A stretch of DNA of 64,000 bases from Lentibacillus persicus (GTDB lineage Bacteria > Bacillota > Bacilli > Bacillales > Amphibacillaceae), in contig NZ_FOMR01000003.1 in assembly GCF_900112705.1 (NCBI RefSeq), positions 285,057 to 349,056 of the forward strand, written 5' to 3'. A model generated the notes under the pieces. The model was not told where the DNA came from, ran no database searches, and saw only the letters and a list, made by a program, of their open reading frames with translations. Positions 29,254 to 39,700 of this stretch are shown here, piece after piece (position 1 is the first letter of the stretch; every line of letters begins with the position of its first letter). The position numbers were made by a program, and so were the translations under genes.

Positions 29254-29514
29254 GTGGCGAAAACATTAGTCGAAATTAAGCAAGGTCTTGAATGTCACGT
29301 TGGCCAGCGGTTGCGGCTGCGAGCTAATGGAGGCAGAAGAAAAACAATTGAACGTTGTGGTATATTGGCAGAAACCTATCCCTCTGTCTTTATTGTTGAA
29401 CTGGATCAGGACGAAAATGCATTCGAACGTGTTTCTTACAGCTACGCCGATGTGCTGACCGAGACAGTGGAGTTAAGTTTTCAGGATGAACAAGCAATGA
29501 TAGCCGAGCAGTAA
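29254..29514 (+). CDS. veg: Veg protein
   Basis: An 86-residue protein, nearly identical in length to B. subtilis Veg. The core [21 protein letters not shown] and [18 protein letters not shown] is unmistakable. The SH3-like small protein stimulates biofilm matrix gene expression in B. subtilis, and mutants are affected in spore outgrowth; its molecular partner is not clear. Start is GTG at 29254, after GAGGTGGAG; the upstream ATG frame overlaps the promoter. Confidence 0.94.
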   Translation: MAKTLVEIKQGLECHVGQRLRLRANGGRRKTIERCGILAETYPSVFIVELDQDENAFERVSYSYADVLTETVELSFQDEQAMIAEQ

Positions 29515-29592
29515 ACACGCGTTTGCTGCTTTTTCGTTCAGGTTGTTTTTACAGTTTGAGAAAATGCTGAAATAATATGCAAGCCCTCCCTG

Positions 29593-29632
29593 CCTATAAA
29601 AAATTTCCTTTTCTGTATACTTATTACGGGTG
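29593..29632 (+). promoter_or_regulatory. Possible SigG promoter of sspF
   Basis: CCTATA near 29593 and GTATACTTA near 29624 resemble a forespore promoter, about 70-100 bases upstream of sspF. Spacing is slightly long, so confidence is low. Confidence 0.3.
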
Positions 29633-29700
29633 TTTATTTGATGATTAGGCAAATACTATAAGTGTCGTAACCACTCTTAAAGGAAAGGGGATATTTCTTC

Positions 29701-29868
29701 ATGAGCAGACGCAGCGGTGCAATGTCGAATCATTTGAAAGAAGAAATTGCTAAAGAGTTAGGGTTTTACGACACGGTTCAAAAGGAAGGCTGGGGCGGTA
29801 TCAAGGCAAAGGATGCCGGTAACATGGTGAAACGGGCAATAGAAATGGCTGAGCAAAATATGAAGTAA
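29701..29868 (+). CDS. sspF: Small acid-soluble spore protein, alpha/beta type (SspF)
   Basis: A 55-residue frame beginning [20 protein letters not shown], followed by [20 protein letters not shown] and [12 protein letters not shown]. The motifs KxELAKELGF and the C-terminal [11 protein letters not shown] are the alpha/beta SASP signature. These proteins coat spore DNA, hold it in the A form and shield it from UV and heat. AAAGGGGATATTTCTTC precedes the ATG. Position after veg and before ispE is the same as sspF of B. subtilis. Confidence 0.93.
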   Translation: MSRRSGAMSNHLKEEIAKELGFYDTVQKEGWGGIKAKDAGNMVKRAIEMAEQNMK

Positions 29869-29871
29869 CGT

Positions 29872-29905
29872 GAGGGCGAACCCGTATGGCGGGTTTGCCC
29901 TTTTT
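29872..29905 (+). terminator. Intrinsic terminator of sspF
   Basis: AGGGCGAACCCG pairs with CGGGTTTGCCCT and is followed by five T. Confidence 0.87.
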
Positions 29906-30010
29906 AGCTTGTGCTCGATAGTGTCTTTTGATTATGGTACAATTTGCTATAAGTTTATATGACGGAAGCAAAGCAAATCTAAATCCCTTGAGTGTAAAGT
30001 GGGTGTTGAG

Positions 30011-30868
30011 ATGGTTTTATTCGAGCGGGCGCCGGCGAAAATAAATTTATCACTTGATGTACTGGGAAAACGTGAAGATGGTTTTCATGAAGTAGAGATG
30101 ATAATGACGAGTGTTGACCTCGCCGACAGGGTCGAGTTATACGATATTAATGATGATAAAATAGAGGTTTCAACTGATAATCAATATGTCCCAAATGATG
30201 AAGGAAACCTTGCATACAAGGCTGCACTGGCTTTTAAAAATACATACCGGCTGCACCGGGGGATTCGTATTAATATCCAGAAAAACATTCCTGTCTCAGC
30301 AGGACTCGGGGGAGGCAGCAGTGACGCAGCAGCTGTTTTGCGCGGTCTTAACCGCATGTGGTCCGTCGGTGTCTCGCAGGCTGAACTCGTTGAATTCAGT
30401 TCGGAATTGGGTTCAGATGTCCCTTTTTGTATTACAGGAAATACAGCGCTTGGTACAGGGCATGGTGAAAAAATACGTACACTGCCCTCACCCCCGCCAT
30501 GTTATATTGTGCTCGCTAAGCCCGATATTGGCATTTCAACACGGCATATCTTCCCAAGAGTTAACATGGATACTATCCCGCACCCGGACACAGAGGCTGT
30601 CATTCAATCATTGGAAGAAAAGGATTTTGATAAGTTGTGCCAGCATAGCGGCAACGCCTTGGAGGATGTAACGTTTCCGTTATATCCGGAAGTGAAACAG
30701 ATTAGGGATAAAATGCTTGAAACAGGAGCGTCGGGTGCATTGATGAGCGGAAGTGGACCTACTGTTGCAGGTCTCACCCGACATTTCAGCAAGGCAAAGC
30801 GTATATATAATGGTCTGAGGGGATTTTGTAATGAAGTTTATATCGTTCAACTGCTCGATCGACGGTAG
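30011..30868 (+). CDS. ispE: 4-diphosphocytidyl-2-C-methyl-D-erythritol kinase
   Basis: A 285-residue GHMP kinase of the MEP isoprenoid pathway. The ATP-binding motif is PVSAGLGGGSSDAAA (near 95-109), the N-terminal APAKINLSLDV binds the substrate, and SGSGPTVAG is motif 3. The ATG at 30011 is preferred, 5 bases after GGGTG; a GTG at 29999 is also in frame. The gene is followed by purR, with a 69-base gap. Confidence 0.94.
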   Translation: MVLFERAPAKINLSLDVLGKREDGFHEVEMIMTSVDLADRVELYDINDDKIEVSTDNQYVPNDEGNLAYKAALAFKNTYRLHRGIRINIQKNIPVSAGLGGGSSDAAAVLRGLNRMWSVGVSQAELVEFSSELGSDVPFCITGNTALGTGHGEKIRTLPSPPPCYIVLAKPDIGISTRHIFPRVNMDTIPHPDTEAVIQSLEEKDFDKLCQHSGNALEDVTFPLYPEVKQIRDKMLETGASGALMSGSGPTVAGLTRHFSKAKRIYNGLRGFCNEVYIVQLLDRR

Positions 30869-30937
30869 AACTTGATAGAACACGTATAATAATGATATAT
30901 TTAACTATAACATTCGGATATAAGTGAGAGGTGACAT

Positions 30938-31744
30938 ATGAAGAGAAGCGATCGATTAGTTTCGTTAACAAATTACTTTTTAGAAAATCCCAGAAAACAT
31001 ACATCTCTCCCATTTTTTAGTGAAAAGTACGCTGCGGCAAAATCTTCTATCAGTGAGGATCTTGATATCGTTGACCGGGTGATGCGGGAAGAAGGCCACG
31101 GTCATTTGCAAACAATCCCCGGCGCATCGGGTGGTGTCAGCTTTATACCTGATTTTTCTATGGAGAACGGCAATCAGTTCATCAATGAGCTTTGCTCGAG
31201 ATTACAGGACCCCGCCCGAATTCTTCCCGGCGGCTATTTATATATGAGTGATGTGCTGGGCGATCCTCAAATGGTTAATAAAATTGGACGGGTGCTGGCA
31301 TCGGTGTTTTCTGACCGGCCGATTGATGCAGTGATGACGGTAGCGACAAAGGGTATTCCGCTTGCTTATGCAACGGCCTCAGTTTTGAATGTCCCCGTAA
31401 TTATTGTCAGGCGCGACCCCAGGGTAACAGAAGGGTCGTCTGTCAGTATTAATTACGTGTCAGGATCATCGCGGAAAATCCAGACGATGGTGCTGCCGAC
31501 AAGAAGTTTGCATGAAGGTGCCAATGTTTGTATCATTGATGACTTTATGAAGGCGGGCGGGACGATTAACGGAATGATTAGCCTCGTGAAAGAATTCAAT
31601 GCCAACGTAGGTGCCATCGGTGTGCTTGCAGAAGCTGATGATGAAGAAGATGAACGTGTTGTCGAGAATTATACGTCGCTTGTAAAAATCACTAACGTGG
31701 ATATTAAACAAGAAACAATTGAAGTCCACCCGGGAAATTACTAG
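30938..31744 (+). CDS. purR: Purine operon repressor PurR
   Basis: A 268-residue regulator with an N-terminal winged helix (RLVSLTNYFLENP and SEKYAAAKSSISEDL) and a C-terminal phosphoribosyltransferase-like domain. The PRPP-binding loop is VCIIDDFMKAGGTINGM. In B. subtilis PurR binds PurBoxes and is released by PRPP. The protein ends at VHPGNY, about 17 residues shorter than the B. subtilis protein (285). The next gene in B. subtilis, ridA (yabJ), is missing here. Confidence 0.94.
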   Translation: MKRSDRLVSLTNYFLENPRKHTSLPFFSEKYAAAKSSISEDLDIVDRVMREEGHGHLQTIPGASGGVSFIPDFSMENGNQFINELCSRLQDPARILPGGYLYMSDVLGDPQMVNKIGRVLASVFSDRPIDAVMTVATKGIPLAYATASVLNVPVIIVRRDPRVTEGSSVSINYVSGSSRKIQTMVLPTRSLHEGANVCIIDDFMKAGGTINGMISLVKEFNANVGAIGVLAEADDEEDERVVENYTSLVKITNVDIKQETIEVHPGNY

Positions 31745-31854
31745 GAACTCCTGAAATTTTTAACATATCACCAGCCTAATCGCTTCGAAATTAAAATGAT
31801 TTGTTGTTTATTTTAAGATAACGCGATATTTTCTAAATTTTTTTCGTGGACAGG

Positions 31855-31882
31855 CAGGAATTCTTGAACTTTTGTTGAATTA
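31855..31882 (+). promoter_or_regulatory. SigH promoter of spoVG
   Basis: AGGAATT (31856-31862) and GAAT (31877-31880) with a 14-base spacer fit the sigma-H consensus closely. B. subtilis spoVG is a classic sigma-H gene. Confidence 0.75.
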
Positions 31883-31920
31883 GGGTAATAAGTTCAGAAT
31901 GGAAAAGGTGGTGAAACATC

Positions 31921-32211
31921 ATGGAGGTAACAGACGTCAGACTGCGCCGCGTCAACACAGAGGGGAGAATGCGAGCGATTGCTTCGATTACCATGGATGA
32001 AGAATTCGTCGTGCATGATATTCGAGTGATTGACGGCAATAATGGTTTGTTTGTGGCTATGCCTTCCAAACGGACCCCTGATGGTGAGTTCAGGGACATT
32101 GCTCACCCAATCAATTCTAATACTCGCGGTAAGATTCAGGATGCAGTATTAGAAGAATACCATCGTGCCGGTGACACAGAGGAGAAATACGAAGAAGCCG
32201 GTGCATCCTAA
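31921..32211 (+). CDS. spoVG: SpoVG regulator
   Basis: A 96-residue protein, almost the same as B. subtilis Spo[22 protein letters not shown] and the RNA/DNA-binding segment [23 protein letters not shown] are diagnostic. SpoVG binds nucleic acid and, in B. subtilis, acts negatively on asymmetric division and is needed for spore cortex formation. GGTGGTGAAA precedes the ATG. Confidence 0.96.
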   Translation: MEVTDVRLRRVNTEGRMRAIASITMDEEFVVHDIRVIDGNNGLFVAMPSKRTPDGEFRDIAHPINSNTRGKIQDAVLEEYHRAGDTEEKYEEAGAS

Positions 32212-32225
32212 ATTACCGTTTCAAA

Positions 32226-32268
32226 CAAGAGGTCTAATCTGCTCTACAGGTTAGCCTTCTTTTTTGTC
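32226..32268 (+). terminator. Intrinsic terminator of spoVG
   Basis: AAGAGGTCTAATCT faces AGGTTAGCCTTCTT, with a few mismatches, followed by a T-run. Confidence 0.65.
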
Positions 32269-32410
32269 TTTTTTTAACGTTAAAAATCAGCCGGAAATAA
32301 AAAAGTTGAAATACCTCATTAAGCATACTCCTGACAGCCATTTCCTCTTTCTGCAAACATTAAATTTGTTGAAATAAGCCCATTTTTAAGATATATTCAT
32401 AATGGATATA

Positions 32411-32512
32411 CAGTGAAACTACCATCAGAGGGAGTATTTCTCCAAACTGATGAATCGGGTATTGAGGGACAGTTAGCCGCCGTTATGCGGCGAGTCAGTG
32501 TCCTTTATATAG
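32411..32512 (+). repeat. Structured intergenic repeat family A, degenerate copy A6
   Basis: CAGTGAAACTACCATCAGAG through AATCGGGTATTGAGGGACAG to CAGTGTCCTTTATATA aligns with the whole A unit. The first hairpin is ATCAGAGGGAG/CTCCAAACTGAT and the second GGACAGTTAGCCGCC/GGCGAGTCAGTGTCC. Sequence has drifted but the second stem stays paired. It occupies most of the glmU leader. Confidence 0.65.
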
Positions 32513-32529
32513 TGAAATGGAGGCTCTTT

Positions 32530-33909
32530 ATGGCTAAACGTTACGCAGTTATTTTAGCTGCCGGAAAAGGGACACGAATGAAGTCAAAACTATATAAAGT
32601 GCTTCATCCGGTTTTAGGGCGCCCGATGGTCCAGCACGTAATTGATCAATTAAAGCCTGTTCACCCTGATAAAATGGTCACAATCGTCGGCCATGGCGCA
32701 GATGAGGTGGCCGAGTATATTGGTGAAGACAGCGAAACGGTATTGCAGGAAGAACAACTGGGGACAGGCCATGCGGTATTGCAGGCGGAAGATCTTCTTA
32801 AAAATGAGGAGGGCACGACGATCGTTGTCTGTGGCGATACCCCATTAATTACACATGAAACATATCGGGCGCTTTTCGACCATCATGAAGAACAAGGCGC
32901 AAAAGCGACCATTTTAACTGCAAAAGCGCCGGACCCTAAAGGTTACGGTAGAGTGATTCGTGACGAGCAAAATCAAGTGAAACGGATCGTTGAACATAAA
33001 GACGCATCCGGCAGCGAACTAGGCGTTGATGAGATTAATACAGGCACTTATTGTTTTGATAACAAAGCACTTTTTGAAGCATTACAGCACGTATCGAATG
33101 ATAATGTCCAAGGTGAATATTATTTGCCGGATGTCATTGAAATACTCCAAAACCGGGATGAGAAAGTCAGTGCATTCCAGACAGCAGACTTTGAAGAAAC
33201 GCTGGGGATAAATGATCGTGTTGCTCTGGCGCAAGCAGAAAAGTCACTTAAAAAGCGGATTAATGAACAACATATGCGTAATGGCGTCACACTGATTGAT
33301 CCTGACAATACTTATATCAGCCCTGAAGTTGTTATCGAACCAGATGTCTTAATCCATCCGGGTTCAGTTATTAAAGGACAAACAACTATTAAAGCTGATG
33401 CCGAGATAGGCCCTTATTCCGATATTGAGGATTGTGTCGTTGGAGAAGGAACCACTGTCAGACAAAGTGTTGCTAAAGATAGCCAAATAGGAGATCGTGT
33501 CCAAATAGGTCCTTATTCGCATATACGTCCTGAAGCAAAAATTGGCAATGAAGCAAAAGTCGGCAATTTTGTTGAAGTGAAAAAAACGTCTTTAGGTGAG
33601 AATAGCAAGGTCTCTCATCTAAGTTATATTGGAGACGCAGATGTAGGCAGAAATGTAAATATCGGGTGTGGTACGATAACTGTCAATTACGATGGCAAAA
33701 ATAAGTATCTGACAACGATCGAAGACGATTCATTTATCGGCTGCAATTCCAACTTAGTCGCTCCTGTAACTGTCGGAAAAGGGTCGTATGTTGCTGCAGG
33801 TTCAACCATAACAAAGGATGTGCCTGAAGACGCGTTGTCGATTGCCCGTTCCAGACAAGCAAATAAAGAAGGTTATGCTTCACGAATCAGAAATCAAAAA
33901 AAAGACTAA
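32530..33909 (+). CDS. glmU: Bifunctional UDP-GlcNAc pyrophosphorylase / GlcN-1-P acetyltransferase
   Basis: A 459-residue enzyme. The N-terminal uridyltransferase domain has [11 protein letters not shown] (about 8-18). The C-terminal left-handed beta helix (about 250-440) carries hexapeptide repeats ([21 protein letters not shown]) and the acetyltransferase His in [11 protein letters not shown]. It makes UDP-GlcNAc for peptidoglycan and teichoic acid. The ATG at 32530 follows GGAGG and gives MAKRYAVIL; the longer frame upstream is translated repeat A6. Followed by prs after 15 bases. Confidence 0.96.
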   Translation: MAKRYAVILAAGKGTRMKSKLYKVLHPVLGRPMVQHVIDQLKPVHPDKMVTIVGHGADEVAEYIGEDSETVLQEEQLGTGHAVLQAEDLLKNEEGTTIVVCGDTPLITHETYRALFDHHEEQGAKATILTAKAPDPKGYGRVIRDEQNQVKRIVEHKDASGSELGVDEINTGTYCFDNKALFEALQHVSNDNVQGEYYLPDVIEILQNRDEKVSAFQTADFEETLGINDRVALAQAEKSLKKRINEQHMRNGVTLIDPDNTYISPEVVIEPDVLIHPGSVIKGQTTIKADAEIGPYSDIEDCVVGEGTTVRQSVAKDSQIGDRVQIGPYSHIRPEAKIGNEAKVGNFVEVKKTSLGENSKVSHLSYIGDADVGRNVNIGCGTITVNYDGKNKYLTTIEDDSFIGCNSNLVAPVTVGKGSYVAAGSTITKDVPEDALSIARSRQANKEGYASRIRNQKKD

Positions 33910-33924
33910 TGGAGGGTTAATTTT

Positions 33925-34878
33925 ATGGCATCTGGCTATAAAGATTCAATGCTGAAGGTTTTTTCATTGAACTCGAACCGGGAGCTGGCAAAAGATATCG
34001 CAGAGCATATCGGTACAACACTGGGAGAATGTACAGTATCCGAATTTAGTGACGGGGAAATCCAGATCAATATTGAAGAGAGTGTTCGCGGCAAGGACGT
34101 ATATGTTGTACAATCGACGTCATCGCCGGTTAATCAGCATCTAATGGAGCTGCTGATTATGATTGATGCCTTAAAGCGCGCCTCGGCCAGATCGATCAAT
34201 ATCGTCATGCCATATTATGGTTATGCCAGACAGGATCGGAAAGCACGTTCAAGAGAACCGATTACGTCCAAACTCATTGCCGACTTGCTTGAAACGGCCG
34301 GTGCTGACCGGGTCATCACACTCGATTTACATGCCCCGCAAATCCAAGGATTCTTCGACATCCCAATCGATCATTTGCAAGGTGTGCCGATTTTGGCGAA
34401 TCATTTTGAGAAAATGGAGTTTGAGGATATTATTGTTGTTTCCCCGGACCATGGCGGGGTGACACGGGCCAGAAAGATGGCGGATTATCTGAAGGCCCCA
34501 ATCGGGATTATTGATAAACGTCGCCCGCGTCCGAATGTTTCAGAAGTCATGAACATTGTTGGGAATATTGAAGGGAAGACGGCCATCCTGATCGATGATA
34601 TCATTGACACAGCCGGAACCATAACGGCAGCTGCCGATGCATTGGTGGAAAATGGTGCTAAAGAAGTTTATGCATGCTGTACGCATTCAGTGTTATCAGG
34701 ACCGGCGCTTCAGCGTATAAATGATTCCAAAATTAAGGAATTGGTTGTAACGAACTCCATTCCACTTACCGAAGACCGTAAGAGCGATAAAGTGACCGAA
34801 TTATCTGTTGCACCGCTGATTGGTGAAGCGATAACCCGTGTGCATGAACTGAAATCGGTAAGTATTTTGTTTGACTAA
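33925..34878 (+). CDS. prs: Ribose-phosphate pyrophosphokinase
   Basis: A 317-residue class I PRPP synthase. The flexible catalytic loop [17 protein letters not shown] (near 99-115), [14 protein letters not shown], and the PRPP-binding loop [14 protein letters not shown] (near 219-232) are all intact. PRPP feeds purine, pyrimidine, NAD, His and Trp synthesis and is the PurR effector encoded nearby. GGAGG precedes the ATG. Confidence 0.97.
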   Translation: MASGYKDSMLKVFSLNSNRELAKDIAEHIGTTLGECTVSEFSDGEIQINIEESVRGKDVYVVQSTSSPVNQHLMELLIMIDALKRASARSINIVMPYYGYARQDRKARSREPITSKLIADLLETAGADRVITLDLHAPQIQGFFDIPIDHLQGVPILANHFEKMEFEDIIVVSPDHGGVTRARKMADYLKAPIGIIDKRRPRPNVSEVMNIVGNIEGKTAILIDDIIDTAGTITAAADALVENGAKEVYACCTHSVLSGPALQRINDSKIKELVVTNSIPLTEDRKSDKVTELSVAPLIGEAITRVHELKSVSILFD

Positions 34879-34911
34879 TTGTCATACTGTGTGTTTATGA
34901 TTGAGTGTGTT

Positions 34912-34940
34912 TTGTGAAAAAACGTGAAATATGTTTTAAT
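34912..34940 (+). promoter_or_regulatory. Possible promoter of ctc
   Basis: TTGTGA (34912-34917) and TTTAAT (34935-34940), 17-base spacer. B. subtilis ctc is sigma-B dependent, but no clear sigma-B pair (GTTT, GGGTAT) is seen here. Confidence 0.45.
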
Positions 34941-35020
34941 AGAAACGTTACTGAGAAATTTATGTGCCGTATGAATCCTGGTATAGACTCAGGTTGTTAA
35001 ATAATGGAGGGTGATTAAGA

Positions 35021-35662
35021 ATGGCAGTAACATTAAAAGCAGCAAAACGTGAAGACCTCACGAAGTCTGCAACAAAGCAGATCAGACTGAATGGTGAAGT
35101 ACCATCAGTTGTTTATGGTAAAGAGGAAGACCCTAAAGCTATTTCGGTTAATAGCATTGAATTAGTTAAAACGGTAAGGGATGAAGGCAGAAATGCAATC
35201 ATCTCACTTGATATCGACGGCGAAAAGCCGGTAGACGTTATGCTTCATGAGTATCAAATCGAACCGATGAAAGATGAGTTAATTCACGCGGACTTCTACG
35301 TCGTCAATTTGAAACAAGAAATGGACGTTACGGTAGCATTGAACCTGGACGGCGAACCAGTCGGTGTTAAAGACGGCGGCGTTCTTCAGCAACCATTGTA
35401 TGAGTTACAGGTACGTGCAAAGCCGGCAGATATCCCGGAAGTCATTTCGGTTGATGTTAACGAGTTGCAAATTGGTGACACGATAACTGTTTCCGATTTG
35501 CCAAAGGCTGATCTTTATGAAATTACGGAAGACGACGATACGACCGTTGCAACGGTTGTTCCGCCGGATACAGTGGAAGATCTTGAAAGTGAAGAATCGG
35601 ATGAAGGGGCAGAACCGGAATTGGTTGATGCTGAGGATGACGACGAAGAAAAAAGTGAATAG
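35021..35662 (+). CDS. ctc: Ribosomal protein bL25 / general stress protein Ctc
   Basis: A 213-residue member of the TL5/Ctc group: an N-terminal L25 domain (about 1-92) that binds 5S rRNA, and a C-terminal TL5 domain (about 100-180). The last 35 residues are almost all Asp, Glu and small residues (ESEESDEGAEPELVDAEDDD). B. subtilis Ctc is a stress-induced form. The acidic tail is common in salt-tolerant bacilli. Confidence 0.94.
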   Translation: MAVTLKAAKREDLTKSATKQIRLNGEVPSVVYGKEEDPKAISVNSIELVKTVRDEGRNAIISLDIDGEKPVDVMLHEYQIEPMKDELIHADFYVVNLKQEMDVTVALNLDGEPVGVKDGGVLQQPLYELQVRAKPADIPEVISVDVNELQIGDTITVSDLPKADLYEITEDDDTTVATVVPPDTVEDLESEESDEGAEPELVDAEDDDEEKSE

Positions 35663-35680
35663 CAGCAACCCTTCTAATAT

Positions 35681-35715
35681 AAACCCTCCTAGTCAGCAGT
35701 CATTAGGAGGGTTTT
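35681..35715 (+). terminator. Intrinsic terminator of ctc
   Basis: AACCCTCCTA pairs with TAGGAGGGTT around a 13-base loop, with a T-run. Confidence 0.85.
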
Positions 35716-35785
35716 GCTTCATTGACAAAGTGGTTTGGTCACTCAAAGCACAACCTATAACATCCAGCATAAAGGAAGTAGCCAA

Positions 35786-36346
35786 ATGAAATGTATCGTT
35801 GGCCTGGGCAACCCAGGGAAAAAGTACAGTCAAACACGGCATAATGTCGGCTTTATGGTGATAGATGCATTGGTCGGCCGTCATAACTGGAATTTAAAAA
35901 AAGATAAATTTAACGGCCAATCAGTCGTGGAAACCGTTGATGGTGAAAAAATAGTCCTGTTAAAACCGCAGACATATATGAATCTTTCGGGTGAATCAGT
36001 TCGGCCGCTGCTCGACTTTTATCAAATAGAACCGGAGAATATGCTTGTCATCTATGATGATCTTGATCTTCCGGCAGGGAAAATTCGTTTGCGTCAAAAA
36101 GGCGGTCACGGGGGCCATAACGGTATTCGGTCTATAATTGACCATACGGGTACTAAAGAGTTCAAACGCTTGCGTATTGGGATCGGCAGGCCTGGTACGG
36201 CTATGCCTGTGGTCGACTATGTATTAAAACCATTTTCAAAAGAACAGCGGGAAGATGTAGCTGCAAGCATTGAAAATAGTGCCGATGCATGCGAAAAATG
36301 GATTCAAGCGCCATTTGATGTCGTGATGAATGACTTTAATCGTTAA
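35786..36346 (+). CDS. pth: Peptidyl-tRNA hydrolase
   Basis: A 186-residue enzyme (B. subtilis SpoVC) that frees tRNA from dropped-off peptidyl-tRNA. GLGNPGKKYSQTRHNVGF contains the substrate Asn and the catalytic His (near residue 19); Asp in IYDDLDLP completes the set. The ATG at 35786 follows AAAGGAAG; the longer frame includes leader sequence. fin follows. Confidence 0.95.
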   Translation: MKCIVGLGNPGKKYSQTRHNVGFMVIDALVGRHNWNLKKDKFNGQSVVETVDGEKIVLLKPQTYMNLSGESVRPLLDFYQIEPENMLVIYDDLDLPAGKIRLRQKGGHGGHNGIRSIIDHTGTKEFKRLRIGIGRPGTAMPVVDYVLKPFSKEQREDVAASIENSADACEKWIQAPFDVVMNDFNR

Positions 36347-36393
36347 GCCGCTTTATGACAAGAATGCTCCGAACATTCCTGTATAGCCTTTCT

Positions 36394-36421
36394 GTATAAA
36401 TATAGACGTTTCGGATAAACT
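36394..36421 (+). promoter_or_regulatory. Possible SigF promoter of fin
   Basis: GTATA (36394-36398) and GGATAAACT (36413-36421) are about 14 bases apart, which resembles sigma-F promoters. fin is a sigma-F regulon gene in B. subtilis. Confidence 0.45.
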
Positions 36422-36455
36422 TTAGAATACCTAAGTTTATTCGAGGAGGTAAATT

Positions 36456-36686
36456 ATGCCGATAGTCTATAAATGCAGACACTGCAACCAGGAGATAGGG
36501 AAGCTGGATCAGCGAATGGTCGATACCTCAATGCTCGGGTTGGATCAATTATCAACTGAGGATAAACGTGATATGATTAGCTATGAAGTGAATGGCAATA
36601 TAACAATCAAGTCCATCTGTGAAAGTTGCGAAGAATCGTTAGGCAGTCACCCGCATTATCACGAACTGGACTATTTTATACAATGA
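36456..36686 (+). CDS. fin: Anti-sigma-F factor Fin
   Basis: A 76-residue zinc-ribbon protein (B. subtilis YabK). Two CxxC pairs are at C7-C10 (CRHC) and near 61-64 (CESC). In B. subtilis Fin is made in the forespore and shifts RNA polymerase from SigF to SigG. A perfect GGAGG precedes the ATG. Position between pth and mfd is conserved. Confidence 0.9.
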   Translation: MPIVYKCRHCNQEIGKLDQRMVDTSMLGLDQLSTEDKRDMISYEVNGNITIKSICESCEESLGSHPHYHELDYFIQ

Positions 36687-36769
36687 GATAATATATATCA
36701 GGTAAAAAGCTTTGGTTCGCTGTAGAGTTGTTAATCAAGGCATTTTTGCACGTAAACAGGTGGGGAAAT

Positions 36770-39700
36770 ATGAACGGAGTACATGATTTTTTACGGTCGA
36801 ATGAAGATGTTGCATCAATCATTGACGGCATATCAAACGGTATGAATGAACAGCTTGTGGCAGGGCTTTCCGGGTCTGCCAGAAGCCTTTTTGTGTCTGC
36901 TTTGAATGATTCTTTGGAAAGGCCTGTCTTGCTTGTCACCCATCAGCTTGTCCAAGCACAACAGCTCTATGATGATTTGACAGCATTTTTAGGTGAAGAT
37001 CATATTTATTTGTACCCGGTTAATGAACTGATTGCCTCGGAAATCGCAGTAGCGAGCCCTGAACTGAAGGGACAGCGGATAGAGGCATTAACAGAATGGT
37101 CCCAAAAAGAGTCAGGGATTTTAATTGCTCCAATAGCAGCTCTCAAGCGTATGCTGCCACCGACCGATTATTGGAAAAAATATCAGCTCGATTTTCAGAC
37201 AGAACGGGAAATCGATGTAGAAGCGTATTTGTCGCGTCTGGTTGACATGGGTTATGAGCACGCTTCAATGGTTTCAAAACCAGGGGAGTTCAGCCGCCGT
37301 GGGGGTATTATTGATATTTATCCGGTAACCGAGACGTATCCGGTCCGCATTGAATTATTTGATGACGAAATCGATTCCATCCGTTTTTTTGATGCCGGCA
37401 GCCAGCGATCATTGGACAAGCAGGAAGCCATTACGGTCGGTCCGGCTACTGAAATGCTGCTGACGGAAGAAGACCGATTAAGAGCTGCTCAGCGTCTGGA
37501 AAATGCTTTGGCTGAGTCGCTGAGAAAATTGAATAACGCTGAAGCGAAAGAAACGCTTGCAGAAACCATCGAATATGATATTGATCGGCTTAAAAATCTG
37601 GAGCATTTTCAGGAATTGTATAAGTATATTGGCTTTCTTTATGATAAGCCAGCTAGTCTGCTAGATTACTTGCCTGAAAACGGGATGGTTGTTCTCGATG
37701 AAATGAGCAGAATCCAAGAAACGGCAACAAGCCTTGATGCAGAGGAATCAGAATGGTACAGCACGCTTCTGGAAACGAATAAAATGGTTCGTGACAGCCG
37801 TTTCTCATTTGATTGGAATACCGTGTGGAATAGCATCACCCCACAGCGTGTTTACATGTCAGTCTTTTTGAGGCACATTCCGAACACCCAGCCGCAAAAT
37901 ATCATTAATTTATCGACCCGTACGATGCAGGAATTTCATGGACAAATGAACTTATTTAAGAATGAGCTTAAGCGCTGGGAAAAAGGTGACTTCTCGGTAG
38001 TGGTCCTGGCCCCGGATGAAGATCGCGCTGAAAAAATTCAGTCAATATTCATGGATTACGCCATTGAAGCCGATGTTGTCAACGAACTCGAATTGCCAGT
38101 CAGAAGGCCGACCATAACCGTTGGCGAAGTCAGCAACGGCATTGAATTCCCAATGCATAAGCTTGTACTGGTGACCGAAAATGAGTTGTTTAAAAAGAAA
38201 ACGAAACGACCACGTAAGAAACAGAAGATATCAAATGCTGAACGCATCAAAAATTATCAGGAATTAAAAGTGGGCGATTACGTCGTTCATGCCCACCATG
38301 GCATCGGCAAATATTTGGGCATTGAAACACTTGAAATGAATGGTCTGCATAAAGATTTCATGCTGATCAAATACTCTGGTGACGATAAATTGTACGTGCC
38401 AATTGACCAGATTGATTTAGTCCAGAAGTTTGTTGCATCAGAGGGGAAAGAACCAAAACTGTATAAGCTGGGCGGCAGTGAGTGGGCGAAAGTCAAACGA
38501 AAAGTCCAGTCCAACGTGGAAGATATTGCCGACGACCTGATCGAACTTTATGCTGAGCGTCAGGCCAGAAAAGGTTATGCGTTCAGTGAAGAATCAGAGA
38601 TTCAGCAAGAGTTTGAAGCGGCATTCCCATATGAAGAAACCGAGGATCAGCTGCGCTGCATTGCCGAGATTAAAGCGGATATGGAAAAAGAACGACCGAT
38701 GGACCGTCTGCTGTGCGGAGATGTTGGTTACGGAAAAACTGAAGTGGCTATCCGGGCAGCATTCAAAGCAATAGCGGACGGCAAACAAGTCGCTTTATTG
38801 GTGCCGACAACTATTCTGGCTCAGCAACACTATGAAACAATTCAGGAAAGGTTTCAAGATCAGGCGGTTACCATTCGAATGTTGAGTCGGTTCCGCACGC
38901 GAAGCCAGCAAAAAGAAACAATTGAAGGGATTCAAAAAGGTAAAGTCGATATCGTCATCGGAACGCATCGTCTGCTGTCCAAAGATGTTACGTACCGCGA
39001 TCTCGGTCTGCTTATTGTGGATGAAGAACAGCGGTTTGGTGTGAAACATAAAGAGAAGATTAAACAGCTGAAATCGAATGTTGACGTTCTGACGTTGACG
39101 GCAACGCCGATTCCACGAACATTGCATATGTCAATGCTTGGTGTTCGTGATTTGTCGGTTATTGAGACACCGCCGGAAAACCGATTCCCGATTCAAACGT
39201 ACGTTATGGAGTACAATCCCATTTTTGTGCGGGAGGCCATTGAGCGTGAGATGGCGCGCGGGGGACAAGTCTTTTTCCTTCATAACCGGGTGGATAATAT
39301 TGATAAAGTCGCCAGAGATCTCGGTATGCTGGTGGATGATGTACGTATAGCCGTTGCCCATGGCCAGATGAATGAAACCGAACTGGAAAGCATTATTTTT
39401 GGCTTTTTGGAAGGTGAGTATGATGTTCTTGTCAGCACAACAATTATCGAAACAGGTGTTGATATTCCGAATGTCAACACATTAATCGTGAATCAGGCAG
39501 ACCGAATGGGACTCAGTCAGCTTTACCAGTTAAGAGGAAGGGTTGGCCGCTCCAATCGGGTGGCTTATGCCTACTTCACGTATCAAAAAGATAAAGTGTT
39601 GAGTGAAGTTGCAGAGAAGCGTCTCGAGGCGATCAAGGAATTCACAGAGCTGGGGTCCGGTTTTAAAATTGCGATGCGTGACTTGTCCATCCGCGGTGCC

